Source: an uncultured Prochlorococcus sp. (lineage in GTDB: Bacteria; Cyanobacteriota; Cyanobacteriia; PCC-6307; Cyanobiaceae). From it: DNA of 54,861 bases. The stretch covers positions 1-54,861 of the forward strand of contig CABZLA010000005.1 in assembly GCA_902526435.1 (NCBI GenBank), written 5' to 3'. Below the pieces are notes generated by a model that saw only the letters and a list, made by a program, of their open reading frames with translations, was not told the origin of the DNA and ran no database searches. Positions within the stretch are counted from its first letter, which is position 1; each line of letters begins with the position of its first letter. Of the stretch, positions 28,756 through 37,878 are shown in pieces. A program made the position numbers and the translations under genes.

Positions 28756-28908
28756 CTAATCATCATGATCATCCCAAGGATCTGTTAGTTTTGCAGCCTT
28801 CGGACCGAAAGCAGTCCATAGTCCAAAACCTGTTAAAGCTAATAGTACGGCTAGTATTGATACTGCCACAGAAACCGCAGGATCAGGTGCTGATGATAAA
28901 GTTTGCAT
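28756..28908 (-). CDS. psbN: PsbN, photosystem II assembly factor
   Basis: PsbN is a small membrane protein that assists photosystem II assembly and repair and is not a stable subunit. The 50-residue product has a variable N-terminus (MQTLSSAPDPAVSVAV), one membrane helix (SILAVLLALTGFGLWTAFG) and the conserved hydrophilic end GPKAAKLTDPWDDHDD, which matches the family's AFGPxxxxLxDPxxxHED pattern. It is divergent from psbH, 79 bp apart, the conserved cyanobacterial arrangement. Confidence 0.96.
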   Translation of the reverse strand: MQTLSSAPDPAVSVAVSILAVLLALTGFGLWTAFGPKAAKLTDPWDDHDD

Positions 28909-28987
28909 CAATTTTAGTAAATTTGTGAACAATTAATGTATTTATTCTTATACAATAACGAAATATAATTGATTTAGAGAAATTACT

Positions 28988-29188
28988 ATGGGCCAAAAAA
29001 CTGCGTTAGGAAATTTTTTGAAAGCTATTGGAAATTCAGGTCAAGGAAAAGTTGTTCCTGGATGGGGGGCCGTTCCTATTATGACCGTTATAGGTTTACT
29101 TTTATTGGTTTTTCTTGTAATCCTATTGCAAATATATAATCAATCCCTACTCCTTCAGGGATTCTCGGTTGATTGGAATGGTAACTAA
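28988..29188 (+). CDS. psbH: Photosystem II reaction centre protein H
   Basis: PsbH is a one-helix subunit near CP47 that supports bicarbonate and QB-site function. The 66-residue protein has the hydrophilic N-terminus [20 protein letters not shown], the conserved [12 protein letters not shown], one membrane helix and the conserved tail [16 protein letters not shown]. Length and motif order fit the cyanobacterial form, which lacks the phosphorylated N-terminal segment of the chloroplast protein. It is read divergently from psbN. Confidence 0.98.
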   Translation: MGQKTALGNFLKAIGNSGQGKVVPGWGAVPIMTVIGLLLLVFLVILLQIYNQSLLLQGFSVDWNGN

Positions 29189-29378
29189 ACTTCTTAATTA
29201 ATTTTTTTAGAGAAATTGATTTTAATTGTTTAGATAATTTTAAAAAGATAAAAATTTATAATTACATAAGTAAGAATATATAAATCTTTCTTTAAATTTG
29301 TGGTCTCATGCATATTAGAAAAACCTTATTGAGTTTCTATTTTATAATTTATAAAAATTTATAGATGAAATTATAATT

Positions 29379-29990
29379 ATGGTTAATAATGAGAAATTTA
29401 TAATTGGTTTGGGCAATCCTGGAAAAGAATATATCAAAAATCGACACAACATTGGATTTTTACTACTTGAACATTTTTCTGAAAAATACAATTCTAAATT
29501 TACTTTGAAAAATAAGCTTAAAAGCTGGTATTCAGAATTGAAAATAAATAATTCTACTTGTAGATTATTTATGCCGAACACTTTTATGAATAATAGTGGA
29601 AATGCTGTAAAGGCTATAGTGGAATGGTACAAAATAGATTTAGACCGTCTTTATATAATAGTTGATGACATTGATCTTCCTCTGGGCAAAATAAGATTTA
29701 GGAAAAAAGGAAGTTCTGGAGGACATAATGGACTTAAAGATATCATTAAGAAATTGCAGACTGAAAACTTTAATAGAATAAAAATAGGTATAGGCCCTCC
29801 ACCCATTAACGAAAGAAGCAAAACCCTCAATACTATTTCCCATGTCTTAGGAAATATATCTTCAAAAGAAAGTTTAACTTTGGATAGAGTTTATAAAAAA
29901 TTAATCGAATCACTCATAGAACTAAATGATAAAAATGAAAATTATATTATTAGTGAATTAAACTCATTTCATAGAGAAGAGAATTTGTAA
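29379..29990 (+). CDS. pth: Peptidyl-tRNA hydrolase
   Basis: Pth releases tRNA from prematurely ended peptidyl-tRNA. The 203-residue protein has the catalytic-histidine opening IIGLGNPGKEYIKNRHNIGF, the asparagine motif MPNTFMNNSGNAV, and the aspartate/glycine segment IIVDDIDLPLGKIRFRKKGS followed by GGHNGLKDI. The stop codon directly abuts the start of the DUF3146 gene, so the two are cotranscribed. The 190-bp gap upstream (29189-29378) shows no gene; it is AT-rich, with only an 18-codon frame that I do not credit. Confidence 0.96.
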   Translation: MVNNEKFIIGLGNPGKEYIKNRHNIGFLLLEHFSEKYNSKFTLKNKLKSWYSELKINNSTCRLFMPNTFMNNSGNAVKAIVEWYKIDLDRLYIIVDDIDLPLGKIRFRKKGSSGGHNGLKDIIKKLQTENFNRIKIGIGPPPINERSKTLNTISHVLGNISSKESLTLDRVYKKLIESLIELNDKNENYIISELNSFHREENL

Positions 29991-30248
29991 ATGAAAGCAA
30001 AGCCTGAGACAACTGCACATGTAAGTGTAAGAGAATACTGTTTCACAAAAAAAGAAGTAAAAGGAATTGTTGAAGCTAGCGATTTCAAGTGGTCCTTTAC
30101 GTGGTCATTTGGAAAAGGAGTATTGTTTGTAAACCCACCTTTAGGCAGAGCATTAATTGAAGATTCATTATTAAGATTCTTTTTAAAGAAAGATTATGAA
30201 CTTGAAGCAGGAAATGAATATAAATTCATTATTTCAGCCAAGTTTTAG
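29991..30248 (+). CDS. DUF3146 family protein
   Basis: An 85-residue cytoplasmic protein beginning MKAKPETTAHVSVREYCFTK, with a KWSFTWSFGKGVLFVNPPLG strand pair and an ending GRALIEDSLLRFFLKKDYEL. I recognise the PETTAHV start and GRALI-x-(D/E)-x-L-x-RFL pattern as the cyanobacterial DUF3146 family, from memory. The gene starts immediately after the pth stop (TAA-ATG). Its last 20 bp overlap the convergent RuvC-like gene. The function is unknown. Confidence 0.75.
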   Translation: MKAKPETTAHVSVREYCFTKKEVKGIVEASDFKWSFTWSFGKGVLFVNPPLGRALIEDSLLRFFLKKDYELEAGNEYKFIISAKF

Positions 30249-30666
30249 TCTTGAGTTTTTCACTTACATCAAATTTAATTTTGAAATAATCTTCCATAAT
30301 AATTAACGCGGCTAATGCATCTAAATTTTTATTCAAAATAAATATTTCTCTTGGTAAAAAACATTTTATGCCTATTAAAGGAAAAATTTCAAAATATCTT
30401 TTTTTAGCCCTATAAGTTGAATTTTTTTCTTCAGCAATAATCAAATCAGGCTCAAACTGAGTTAAATATTTTATATAGTTTTTACTACTTGTTCCATTAC
30501 CAATTAACAACTGAACGTTTTTTCCTCTCTGATATTTTTTTTTAACATATTTCAAAAGAAGATGACTTTTAATAACTACTGCTTCATAAACTTTTTTTTC
30601 TTTGATATCAGCTATTGCCACTCCACATTTCGATATCCCCGGATCAATAGTTATAACTCTAGACAT
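30229..30666 (-). CDS. RuvC-like (RNase H-fold) resolvase-type protein
   Basis: A 145-residue protein starting RVITIDPGISKCGVAIAD, the first acidic strand of RuvC/YqgF-type RNase H folds. A second acidic site is in LIIAEEKNSTYRAKKRYFE and a C-terminal acidic helix DALAALIIMEDYF. It could be a Holliday-junction resolvase-like or YqgF-like pre-rRNA nuclease; the full active-site set is not certain by eye. Its ATG follows the DUF3084 stop directly (TAG-ATG), so both are in one transcript. Confidence 0.7.
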   Translation of the reverse strand: MSRVITIDPGISKCGVAIADIKEKKVYEAVVIKSHLLLKYVKKKYQRGKNVQLLIGNGTSSKNYIKYLTQFEPDLIIAEEKNSTYRAKKRYFEIFPLIGIKCFLPREIFILNKNLDALAALIIMEDYFKIKFDVSEKLKTKTWLK

Positions 30667-31638
30667 CTAAGATTTTGGATAATTTACATTTAATTCAACA
30701 ATCACTGGTTGAGCGGTCTTACTGTTAATCAAAGAGACTGCTTCTAATTCAAAATTAGTTTTATCATTTTTATTTAAGAAGTCTCTTAATTCTTTTATAG
30801 AATCACCTCGCAGTTTAATTTCATTTATAAGTGAACCTCTTCTCTTGATTTCGGACAAACTAGAAGATAGTAGAAAATTTACCTTATCGCCAAAATCTTT
30901 TTTATTAAAATCTTCTTGTTTGAAGTCAATTTTTGTTATTTTTTCACCTTTTCTAACTATTATCTTATTTTCTGTTATTTCAGGAAAAGCATAAACAAAA
31001 TTTTCTCCTGTCAAAACATTCCTTACAGATTTTATATTAATTACCCAATTACCTCCTTTTAAAATAGTATTCTGTATTTCTTCGATATGATTTTTTCTTA
31101 ATAACAATAAATTTGTAACTTCTTTATTTTTTGGTTTAACTATCTTATGAGTATATCTATTGGCATTAAAAATAATTTTTTCTATTTTAGCTTTAATATC
31201 CTCCAAGTTAGAAGAACTTATCTCTGAAATAATTAAAGATTGTCCACTTCTTATTACAAATTTCCCGCTTCTTAATGCAATTATATTACTTTCTAATTGC
31301 TTAAATTCAGTCTCTTTAACTTTAATTTTATTTTCTAATTTTTCTCTTTCTTTTTCTAAAGGTATCAAAACTTGTTTACTTTCTTGAAGTTTTTTCTGTA
31401 AATCTCCTAACCTAAATAACCCTACTCTCAACTGTCTATTTACTAATATCATTAAGGACAAAGATGAAGCACTTATAAGGCTGCCTGTCAAAATTGTAAT
31501 TAAAATTGCCGTTTTTTTTGGTCTTAACTTTAAAATACTAAATCTAGCCTTACCTATTTTTGAACCTAATAAGTCACCTAAAGTTGAAATTAAACCTCCA
31601 AGCAGTAATAAGAAAATAATGAAAAGCCAACCTGACAC
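30667..31638 (-). CDS. DUF3084 membrane-anchored coiled-coil protein
   Basis: The 323-residue protein opens with two hydrophobic helices: WLFIIFLLLLGGLISTLGDL (residues ~4-23) and ~44-66 after the RPKKTAILITILTG turn. The LGDLLGSKIGKARFSILKLRPKKTA signature is the cyanobacterial DUF3084 start (only part quoted). A long Lys/Glu-rich coiled coil (residues ~75-120) and a mixed C-terminal domain follow. The start is GTG at 31638. The function is unknown, and it is cotranscribed with the RuvC-like gene. Confidence 0.8.
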   Translation of the reverse strand: MSGWLFIIFLLLLGGLISTLGDLLGSKIGKARFSILKLRPKKTAILITILTGSLISASSLSLMILVNRQLRVGLFRLGDLQKKLQESKQVLIPLEKEREKLENKIKVKETEFKQLESNIIALRSGKFVIRSGQSLIISEISSSNLEDIKAKIEKIIFNANRYTHKIVKPKNKEVTNLLLLRKNHIEEIQNTILKGGNWVINIKSVRNVLTGENFVYAFPEITENKIIVRKGEKITKIDFKQEDFNKKDFGDKVNFLLSSSLSEIKRRGSLINEIKLRGDSIKELRDFLNKNDKTNFELEAVSLINSKTAQPVIVELNVNYPKS

Positions 31639-31700
31639 AATATGTTTATATATTTAAATATTTATATGATCATCATAGTAGAAAATTAATTGATTAAATA

Positions 31701-32435
31701 TCAATTAAATCTTTTTGAAAGTGCTATTGGATCAAAAACTGTAATCTTCTTTCTTTCAATAGTTAATAATCCTGAATCTTTCAAATCTCCTAATAATCTT
31801 GTAATGGTAACTCTTGTAGAACCTATTGCCTCTGCTATTGCTTGATGAGAAAGTCTCAAATCAATAGTAATACCCTTTTCAGTTGCCACTCCAAAATCTC
31901 GACATAAAACCATCAAAAAACTTACGAGGCGGGATGACATGTCTCTATGTGTAAGAGTTTCTATCATTGTTTCTGTTTGTAGAATCCTGCTTGAAAGACC
32001 TTGCAAGAGTAAAAGACCAACGGATGCATCTGCTTCAATTGCTCTCAAAACAGAATTTGCAGGAGCTGTAATCATTTCAACTCTGGTAAAAGCAATAGCA
32101 TGATAAAAACGATCAGATCTATGTCCTGTCAGGAGAGATAAAACTCCAAAAAGGCTATTTTCCCTTAACAATGCAACAGTAATTTCTTCTCCTGATTCAT
32201 AAACTCTTGATAACCTTACTGCTCCTCTTCTTATTAAATAAACTCTTTCAGCAGGATCTCCAGGGAAAAATATTGTTTTCGATCTCTCAACCATTTCTGT
32301 ACTAGCCCCTTCAAGACCTTTTATGACTTCCATTAACGTTCTATTAATCGGAAAACGTTCACCAATAGTATTAATAGTATTTTGTCCGTAAGGTTGCGGA
32401 GTTAAGCGGCTGAATCCTCTAGAAGCAGGTGACAT
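31701..32435 (-). CDS. ntcA: Global nitrogen regulator NtcA
   Basis: NtcA is a CRP-family activator that senses 2-oxoglutarate (with PipX) and binds GTA-N8-TAC sites to switch on nitrogen-acquisition genes. The 244-residue protein has a cyclic-nucleotide-fold sensor domain ([40 protein letters not shown]), a dimer helix and the helix-turn-helix [20 protein letters not shown] near residues 185-207. Its N-terminal ~30 residues are the Prochlorococcus/Synechococcus-type extension. An imperfect NtcA site lies upstream (32484), which fits autoregulation. amt1 at 18361 is a predicted target in the same window. Confidence 0.98.
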   Translation of the reverse strand: MSPASRGFSRLTPQPYGQNTINTIGERFPINRTLMEVIKGLEGASTEMVERSKTIFFPGDPAERVYLIRRGAVRLSRVYESGEEITVALLRENSLFGVLSLLTGHRSDRFYHAIAFTRVEMITAPANSVLRAIEADASVGLLLLQGLSSRILQTETMIETLTHRDMSSRLVSFLMVLCRDFGVATEKGITIDLRLSHQAIAEAIGSTRVTITRLLGDLKDSGLLTIERKKITVFDPIALSKRFN

Positions 32436-32483
32436 AAATATCTTTACTATTAAAAAACTTAAGAAGACAGCAAGAAATAACTT

Positions 32484-32497
32484 GTATCAACAGTAAC
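32484..32497 (-). promoter_or_regulatory. Imperfect NtcA site in the ntcA promoter
   Basis: The plus-strand sequence GTATCAACAGTAAC has GT-N10-AC spacing and the palindrome half GTA, with AAC in place of TAC (one mismatch). It lies about 50-60 bp before the ntcA start codon. Autoregulation of ntcA through such a site is known in cyanobacteria. One mismatch in an AT-rich genome makes chance occurrence possible. Confidence 0.4.
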
Positions 32498-32639
32498 ATT
32501 TTTCAATTCTTATATTTTTTTTGAAAATTTTTATAAAAAACAATTCTTTATTTTAAGAAGCTACTTTAAGGAAAATTACACTATATGCAGTGTTCTAAAA
32601 TTCAAACTATACTGAATGTAGAAAAGTAAATTCCAAATA

Positions 32640-33215
32640 ATGGTGACAAGTTCGTCAAATAGTTATTTAACAAGCAATCATGAAGTTGTAAACATAAATA
32701 AAAATAAAGAATTTAAATTAAGAAAGGTAAATCAAAATGGTCAAATTCAGATTTATCAATCTTCATACCGAGGAAGTTATTCGTCCGTTATCAGAGATTC
32801 ACTAAGAAATGCAGCTTTAGGAAGAAAAGTACTTTTAGTTCAATTAATGAAGGGAGGTGTAAAACAAGGAATTTCCAATGCTCAAAGGCTTTGCGGCAAT
32901 CTTACCTGGATAAGATCTTCTGATTCTTATGATCAATATGAGTCAGAAAACATAAACGATAATATATCTAATTCTATTAATAATTCAATAATAGAATTAT
33001 GGGATTTTTGCAAAAAAGAATTACTTTCTGGAGAATATGATCAAATTATTCTTGATGAAGTTTTTCTAGCTGTCGAGATGAATATTATCAGTAAAGATGA
33101 TTTGATTTCAACACTTGAAAACCGATTTATATCAGGAGATGTAATCCTTACTGGTACATCCATTCCAAAAAATTTCTTATTAATGGCTGACCAAATAACA
33201 GAACTTCGCTCATAG
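32640..33215 (+). CDS. CobO/BtuR-like P-loop family protein with degraded Walker A
   Basis: The 191-residue protein follows the corrinoid adenosyltransferase (CobO/BtuR) pattern in its middle and end: AALGRKVLLVQLMKGG after the first helix, YDQIILDEVFLAVEMNIISK (Walker B-like DE), and VILTGTSIPKNFLLMADQITEL (family TGR-x-P-x-x-L-x-x-x-AD). But where CobO has the P-loop GNGKGKTT, this protein has SSYRGSYSS, without the lysine. It is therefore probably not a normal adenosyltransferase. It is divergent from ntcA and lies 5 bp before dcd. I do not assign a function. Confidence 0.7.
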   Translation: MVTSSSNSYLTSNHEVVNINKNKEFKLRKVNQNGQIQIYQSSYRGSYSSVIRDSLRNAALGRKVLLVQLMKGGVKQGISNAQRLCGNLTWIRSSDSYDQYESENINDNISNSINNSIIELWDFCKKELLSGEYDQIILDEVFLAVEMNIISKDDLISTLENRFISGDVILTGTSIPKNFLLMADQITELRS

Positions 33216-33220
33216 AAATT

Positions 33221-33814
33221 ATGCTCAAAAATGATCTCTGGATAAACCAAAAAGCTTCTGAAGGAATGATAAATCCTTTTCAATCAAATTTAGTCAGACA
33301 TCTGGATCCTAATGATAAAAAAAATGCGGTTTTAAGTTATGGATGTTCTTCATATGGCTATGATTTAAGGCTATCCTCTAAAGAATTTTTAATATTTAAG
33401 CATGTCCCTGGAACCGTTATGAATCCAAAGAAGTTTAATCCTGATAATTTAGAAAAAACAATTCTTCACGAAGATAAAGATGGTGAATTTTTTATTTTAC
33501 CCGCTCACTCTTATGGCCTAGGAGTTGCCTTAGAGAAAATGAAAGTACCAGAAAATATTACTGTGATTTGTATCGGTAAAAGTACTTATGCTCGTCTCGG
33601 AATTATTGTAAATACAACTCCAGCAGAGGCAGGTTGGGAGGGGCATCTTACATTAGAATTCAGCAATAGTTCAGGTGCAGATTGTCGGATTTATGCAAAT
33701 GAAGGTATTTGTCAACTATTATTTTTTGAGGGTGATCCTTGCTCTACAACATATGAAGATAGGAAAGGTAAATATCAAAATCAACCAGAACAGGTTACTT
33801 TAGCCAAAATTTAA
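33221..33814 (+). CDS. dcd: dCTP deaminase
   Basis: Dcd converts dCTP to dUTP, a source of dUMP for thymidylate synthesis. The 197-residue protein has the conserved SYGCSSYGYDLRL, the trimer-fold segment ICIGKSTYARLGIIVNTTPAEAGWEGHLTLEFSN (only its ends matter: the STYARLG serine-arginine and the AGWEG glutamate), and the C-terminal YQNQPEQVTLAKI. It lies between the CobO-like gene and thyX, with gaps of 5 and 1 bp, so dcd and thyX form a dTTP-supply pair. Confidence 0.95.
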   Translation: MLKNDLWINQKASEGMINPFQSNLVRHLDPNDKKNAVLSYGCSSYGYDLRLSSKEFLIFKHVPGTVMNPKKFNPDNLEKTILHEDKDGEFFILPAHSYGLGVALEKMKVPENITVICIGKSTYARLGIIVNTTPAEAGWEGHLTLEFSNSSGADCRIYANEGICQLLFFEGDPCSTTYEDRKGKYQNQPEQVTLAKI

Positions 33815-33815
33815 T

Positions 33816-34454
33816 ATGAGTAAAGTTGAGCTAATTTCATTAACTCCAGAGGCAGAAAAAACAATGGCCTATATCGCTAGAGTTTCTAATCCTTCTAATC
33901 AGGCTAATGATAAATTCGCCGGATTATTAAGATATTGCATACAACATGAGCACTGGTCAGTTTTTGAACAATCATGCATGACATTGAAAATCGAAACTAA
34001 TAGAGGTATAGCAGCTCAAATTCTTAGACATAGATCATTTACTTTTCAAGAATTTTCACAAAGATACGCGGAAACTAGTTTACTTGGAAATGAAATTCCT
34101 ATCCCAAACTTAAGAAGGCAAGACAAAAAGAATCGTCAAAATAGCATTGATGACGTGCCGGATGAACTAAAAATAAAATTTTCAGAAAAAATTTCAAAAC
34201 ACTTTCAAGAGGCAAATAAACTTTATGAAGAAATGCTAAATGAGGGGATTGCAAAGGAATGCGCTAGATTTATTATGCCCTTAGCTACACCAACAAGAAT
34301 CTATATGACAGGTTCCTGTAGGTCTTGGATTCACTACATACAGCTTAGATCAAAAGAAGGAACACAAAAAGAACATATGGAAATAGCTGAAGACTGTAAA
34401 AAAGTGTTTATCAAATATTTTCCTTCTGTATCTGAAGCATTGAATTGGAAATAA
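33816..34454 (+). CDS. thyX: Flavin-dependent thymidylate synthase
   Basis: ThyX makes dTMP from dUMP with methylene-THF and FAD. The 212-residue protein has the family signature in the form RHRSFTFQEFSQRYAE, close to RHR-x2-S-x-N-x2-S-x-R-Y but with T and Q at two positions; ITLKIETNRGIAAQIL precedes it and CRSWIHYIQLRSKEGTQKEH follows. It starts 1 bp after dcd. The methylene-THF it needs is made by GlyA, encoded at 23188. Only ThyX is present in this window, and thyA is not. Confidence 0.95.
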   Translation: MSKVELISLTPEAEKTMAYIARVSNPSNQANDKFAGLLRYCIQHEHWSVFEQSCMTLKIETNRGIAAQILRHRSFTFQEFSQRYAETSLLGNEIPIPNLRRQDKKNRQNSIDDVPDELKIKFSEKISKHFQEANKLYEEMLNEGIAKECARFIMPLATPTRIYMTGSCRSWIHYIQLRSKEGTQKEHMEIAEDCKKVFIKYFPSVSEALNWK

Positions 34455-34456
34455 AT

Positions 34457-35002
34457 TTATCCGTGACTTCTCGGAGAGGATTGATAATTTTTATTGTCTT
34501 TGATTATTGAGAATTCTGAATTTAGAATTTGTAAATCACTTCTAAATTTATCGTGTAAATTATCGAGAGATTCTTTTATAGTTTCTTCTTCCTGTTTACC
34601 AATAAACGTTAGTTCTAAATTGGAATCTTTATCAAAAATATTGATTTGTGGAATTCCATTAACATTGAAATTTCTTATGTATTTCTCCCATTTTGGATTA
34701 TCTACATTTAAAAAAACAAAATTAATATCTTTTTCATATTCATTTTTAATATCATCAACTTCTGGAGCCATTTTCTTACAAACTTCGCACCAATCTGCAT
34801 AAAACTCAAGAAAAGTAGGTTTATTATTTGTAAAAGCTATTTCAGGATCAATAGATGTTTGTCCAAATTTCTTAAGAAGAAAAGTGGGTTGAAATATAAA
34901 ATTTTTCAACACAAGTGCAGAGCAAATAATTAGAGCAAAAAATAATATAAGTATCGATTTTTGGGAGGAATTTAAAAAGGATTCTTTATTGCCAGATTGC
35001 AT
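34457..35002 (-). CDS. txlA: Membrane-anchored thioredoxin-like protein (TxlA/HCF164-like)
   Basis: The 181-residue protein has one N-terminal hydrophobic helix (SILILFFALIICSALVLKNF, residues ~16-35), then a thioredoxin fold with the active site FYADWCEVCKKMAPEV (CxxC), and the cis-proline region VNGIPQINIF. It should face the thylakoid lumen or periplasm. HCF164 in plastids and TxlA in cyanobacteria transfer reducing equivalents for cytochrome and photosystem assembly; similarity is by motif and layout only. It converges on thyX with 2 bp between. Confidence 0.82.
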   Translation of the reverse strand: MQSGNKESFLNSSQKSILILFFALIICSALVLKNFIFQPTFLLKKFGQTSIDPEIAFTNNKPTFLEFYADWCEVCKKMAPEVDDIKNEYEKDINFVFLNVDNPKWEKYIRNFNVNGIPQINIFDKDSNLELTFIGKQEEETIKESLDNLHDKFRSDLQILNSEFSIIKDNKNYQSSPRSHG

Positions 35003-35131
35003 TAACTAATAATTAACTTTTTATATTTTATATAGATAATATAATTAAAGAGAATATAAATCCTTTTACTTTTAATCAACTGATAATATGAATATAGTTG
35101 TAAAAATACTTATACTTATAAAAATAATAAT

Positions 35132-36490
35132 ATGCAATCTATATTTGGGACTGATGGAATTAGGGGAATATTTGATAAAGAATTAACATATTCCCTAGCA
35201 TATAGGGTTGGATACGCTTTAGGAGTTTCAACGAAAACCAATAATCCAATACTACTCGGAAGAGATACAAGATTAAGTGGATACATTCTTCTAGAGGCTA
35301 TATCAAGAGGAATTAATGCATCAGGAAAAGAATTTATATATTTGGGAATCTGCCCTACACCAGCTATCCCTTTCTTAATAAAAAAAGAAAAATTTAGTGG
35401 TGGGATTATGATATCGGCAAGCCATAATCCTCCTGAATATAATGGTATTAAAATTTTTGATAATAATGGAGAAAAAATTAAAAAGAAATTTGAAAATCAA
35501 ATAGAACTGATTTTAGAGACAGCAAACAAGCTTGAATTATCTACTGATAAAAAAACATCTATAAGGGAAAATAATAACCTTTTTAATATCTATACAGAAG
35601 GACTTATTAATACTATGGGGGATGAAAACTTAGATGGAATGAAAATAATTTTAGACACATGTTACGGATCTGCAACAACCTGCGCAGCTCATGTTTTTAA
35701 GAAACTTGGAGCAAATGTCAAAGTCATTAATAATGAGCAAGATGGTTTTAAAATAAATTTAAATTGTGGTTCTACATGCTTGGATCCAATAATTAAAGCC
35801 ATTAAAGAGAACAATGCTGATATGGGATTTAGCTTCGATGGAGATGCCGATAGAGTTATTGGGGTTGATTCAGAAGGCAATATAATAAATGGTGATCACA
35901 TACTCTTTCTATGGGGAAGAGAACTTTTAGAAGAAAAATTGCTTACAAATAACACAATTATCTCAACAAAAATGGCCAATTTAGGTTTTGAATATACTTG
36001 GAATAAAATTGGGGGTATTTTACATAGAACTGATGTTGGTGATAAATTCATATTTGAAGCTATAAAGAAAAAAAAGGCCTTATTAGGAGGGGAACAATCA
36101 GGTCATATACTTTCAAAAATTAATAACTTTTGTGGGGATGGAATATTAACTGCAATTCAAATCTCAAAATACTGCAAGAAAAAAAATATTAGTTTAAGAT
36201 CTTGGCTTAATAGTAGCTTCTCACCATATCCTCAAAAACTCACTAATATACCCTTAAATTTTCAATTTAAAAATATTGATAAATCATATATGGAATTCAT
36301 AAATGAAGCTGTAGAAAGTTTTTCAAATATTAAAAAGGATAATTGTAGAGTTTATATACGTCCAAGTGGAACGGAACCTTTTTTACGTATATTAGTTGAA
36401 GCACGAAATCAAAAAGAAGTAGATTCATTATCAACAAAAATCACGACTGAACTTAGAACAAAAATCTATAAATTATCAAAAACTTTTTGA
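35132..36490 (+). CDS. glmM: Phosphoglucosamine mutase
   Basis: GlmM turns glucosamine 6-phosphate into glucosamine 1-phosphate for UDP-GlcNAc and peptidoglycan. The 452-residue protein begins [11 protein letters not shown] and has the phosphoserine loop [13 protein letters not shown] (serine near residue 97), the magnesium loop [11 protein letters not shown], the GlmM-type sugar loop GGEQSGHI, and the phosphate loop [15 protein letters not shown]. The GEQSGH loop separates it from the phosphohexomutase at 3426. trmB converges 1 bp after its stop. Confidence 0.96.
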   Translation: MQSIFGTDGIRGIFDKELTYSLAYRVGYALGVSTKTNNPILLGRDTRLSGYILLEAISRGINASGKEFIYLGICPTPAIPFLIKKEKFSGGIMISASHNPPEYNGIKIFDNNGEKIKKKFENQIELILETANKLELSTDKKTSIRENNNLFNIYTEGLINTMGDENLDGMKIILDTCYGSATTCAAHVFKKLGANVKVINNEQDGFKINLNCGSTCLDPIIKAIKENNADMGFSFDGDADRVIGVDSEGNIINGDHILFLWGRELLEEKLLTNNTIISTKMANLGFEYTWNKIGGILHRTDVGDKFIFEAIKKKKALLGGEQSGHILSKINNFCGDGILTAIQISKYCKKKNISLRSWLNSSFSPYPQKLTNIPLNFQFKNIDKSYMEFINEAVESFSNIKKDNCRVYIRPSGTEPFLRILVEARNQKEVDSLSTKITTELRTKIYKLSKTF

Positions 36491-36491
36491 A

Positions 36492-37121
36492 TCAAATTTT
36501 TTTATAAATACTCTCATAAATTTTAAGTTGATTTAATATTACATATTTTTCTCTATTAGTTTTAATTCTATTTGGATTAAAACTTTCGTAAAAGTTAACA
36601 TCTTGATAAGGTATTTTTTTAAACTTTACACTTTCGGACATTGTGAGTTCCATATGATCAAAAAGCTCTCTTACATCTGTTTTAATAAAGATTAAAGATC
36701 CTTTTTTCATTGAATTTGAGAGTAAATTTATTAATTTAGGTTGGATTACACGTCTTTTATGATGTTTCTTTTTAAACCATGGATCAGGAAAATTAAAAGA
36801 AATACTAGTTATTAAATTAAAAATTGATATATTATTGGCTTGGTTAAAAATATTATTAGCATTACCAAATGAAAAATATAAATTTTTATTTTCTCTACTT
36901 TTTATTTTCAAATTAGCATTTAAAACTAATTTTTCTCTAATTTCAATTCCTATATAATTCCAGTTTTTATTTTTAAGTGATAATTCGAATAACAAATCAC
37001 CTGAAGCGCAACCGATATCTAAATGAAGAGGCAATTTTGGGTTTTCAAAAACTTGATTCAACGGAGGTATTGGATCTATTTCAAAGAAATTTTTACTGAG
37101 TGGATTTACATGCTGTCTCAT
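36492..37121 (-). CDS. trmB: tRNA (guanine-N7-)-methyltransferase
   Basis: TrmB makes m7G46 in tRNA variable loops. The 209-residue protein has the SAM-binding motif [17 protein letters not shown], the acidic strand YIGIEIREK, and the catalytic [17 protein letters not shown] with its basic tail. It is short of no domain. It converges on glmM. The gene upstream on the plus strand, DUF3177, starts 125 bp away. Confidence 0.95.
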   Translation of the reverse strand: MRQHVNPLSKNFFEIDPIPPLNQVFENPKLPLHLDIGCASGDLLFELSLKNKNWNYIGIEIREKLVLNANLKIKSRENKNLYFSFGNANNIFNQANNISIFNLITSISFNFPDPWFKKKHHKRRVIQPKLINLLSNSMKKGSLIFIKTDVRELFDHMELTMSESVKFKKIPYQDVNFYESFNPNRIKTNREKYVILNQLKIYESIYKKI

Positions 37122-37246
37122 AACAATTATTTAATTATTTATTAGTAGAAATTAATATGATGCATATTATTCATAACTATGACAATAATAAGTTTAGAAG
37201 TAGGTGTGTAAGGTTTAATTATTATGTGTGTTAAAAAGAAAAAGTT

Positions 37247-37870
37247 TTGAACATTCTTAATCAGCTTTCCATTTGGCTATCTTTTCAACTTTCATTAGTC
37301 TTTATAGTTGGTCTTCCTTTAACTCTATTTTGTTGGTCTATAAAAAACAAAAGTAAAGCAATTACGAAACTTTTATCTAATTATTGGAAAATATCAATTC
37401 TATTCTTCATAAGTCTTATCCTCCTAATTGGCGAATACAATTTCGCTCTCTTAATTACAAATATTTCGACATTAATAATGACAATCTCAATATGGTTTTG
37501 GAATGATATTAATGACGAGTTAAATGAATATAGGATATCTCATGCATTAACTACAACTACGAAAGTTTGGCGATGGTCTATAACTTTTATATCTTTAAGT
37601 TTTTTAATTCAAAGTTTAAATAATATTAATTGTATTTCTTTTATTAATTCTGCCGAATGTGAAATTTGGCTTAAACCTTCAACAAATTTCTACCTGATTT
37701 TAAAAAATTTATTTAATTTCTTATTTGGAGCTAGCTTTTCTCAACCAGTTGCAAAATTTTTAGGATTATTTGCCTTATTAATTTATACATTAGGTTTATT
37801 ACAATGGGCGATAATTAAATTCCCAAAAAGTGGCCGGAATTCCGGTTTTTCTAATTATGGCAGGGATTGA
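37247..37870 (+). CDS. DUF3177 family membrane protein
   Basis: The 207-residue protein has about five hydrophobic segments: WLSFQLSLVFIVGLPLTLF (~9-28), ISILFFISLILLIGEYNFAL (~48-67), TLIMTISIWFWNDIND (~74-89), SITFISLSFLIQSL, and FLGLFALLIYTLGLLQW. The early WLSFQLSLVFIVGLPLTL pattern matches my memory of the DUF3177 family. The start is TTG, since the frame has no earlier ATG. The function is unknown. An 8-bp inverted repeat lies directly after its stop. Confidence 0.72.
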   Translation: MNILNQLSIWLSFQLSLVFIVGLPLTLFCWSIKNKSKAITKLLSNYWKISILFFISLILLIGEYNFALLITNISTLIMTISIWFWNDINDELNEYRISHALTTTTKVWRWSITFISLSFLIQSLNNINCISFINSAECEIWLKPSTNFYLILKNLFNFLFGASFSQPVAKFLGLFALLIYTLGLLQWAIIKFPKSGRNSGFSNYGRD

Positions 37871-37878
37871 CTTTATCA

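Noticed and set aside
29308-29364. 18-codon frame before pth
   Set aside because: Too short, with no ribosome site and no family; likely chance in AT-rich DNA.
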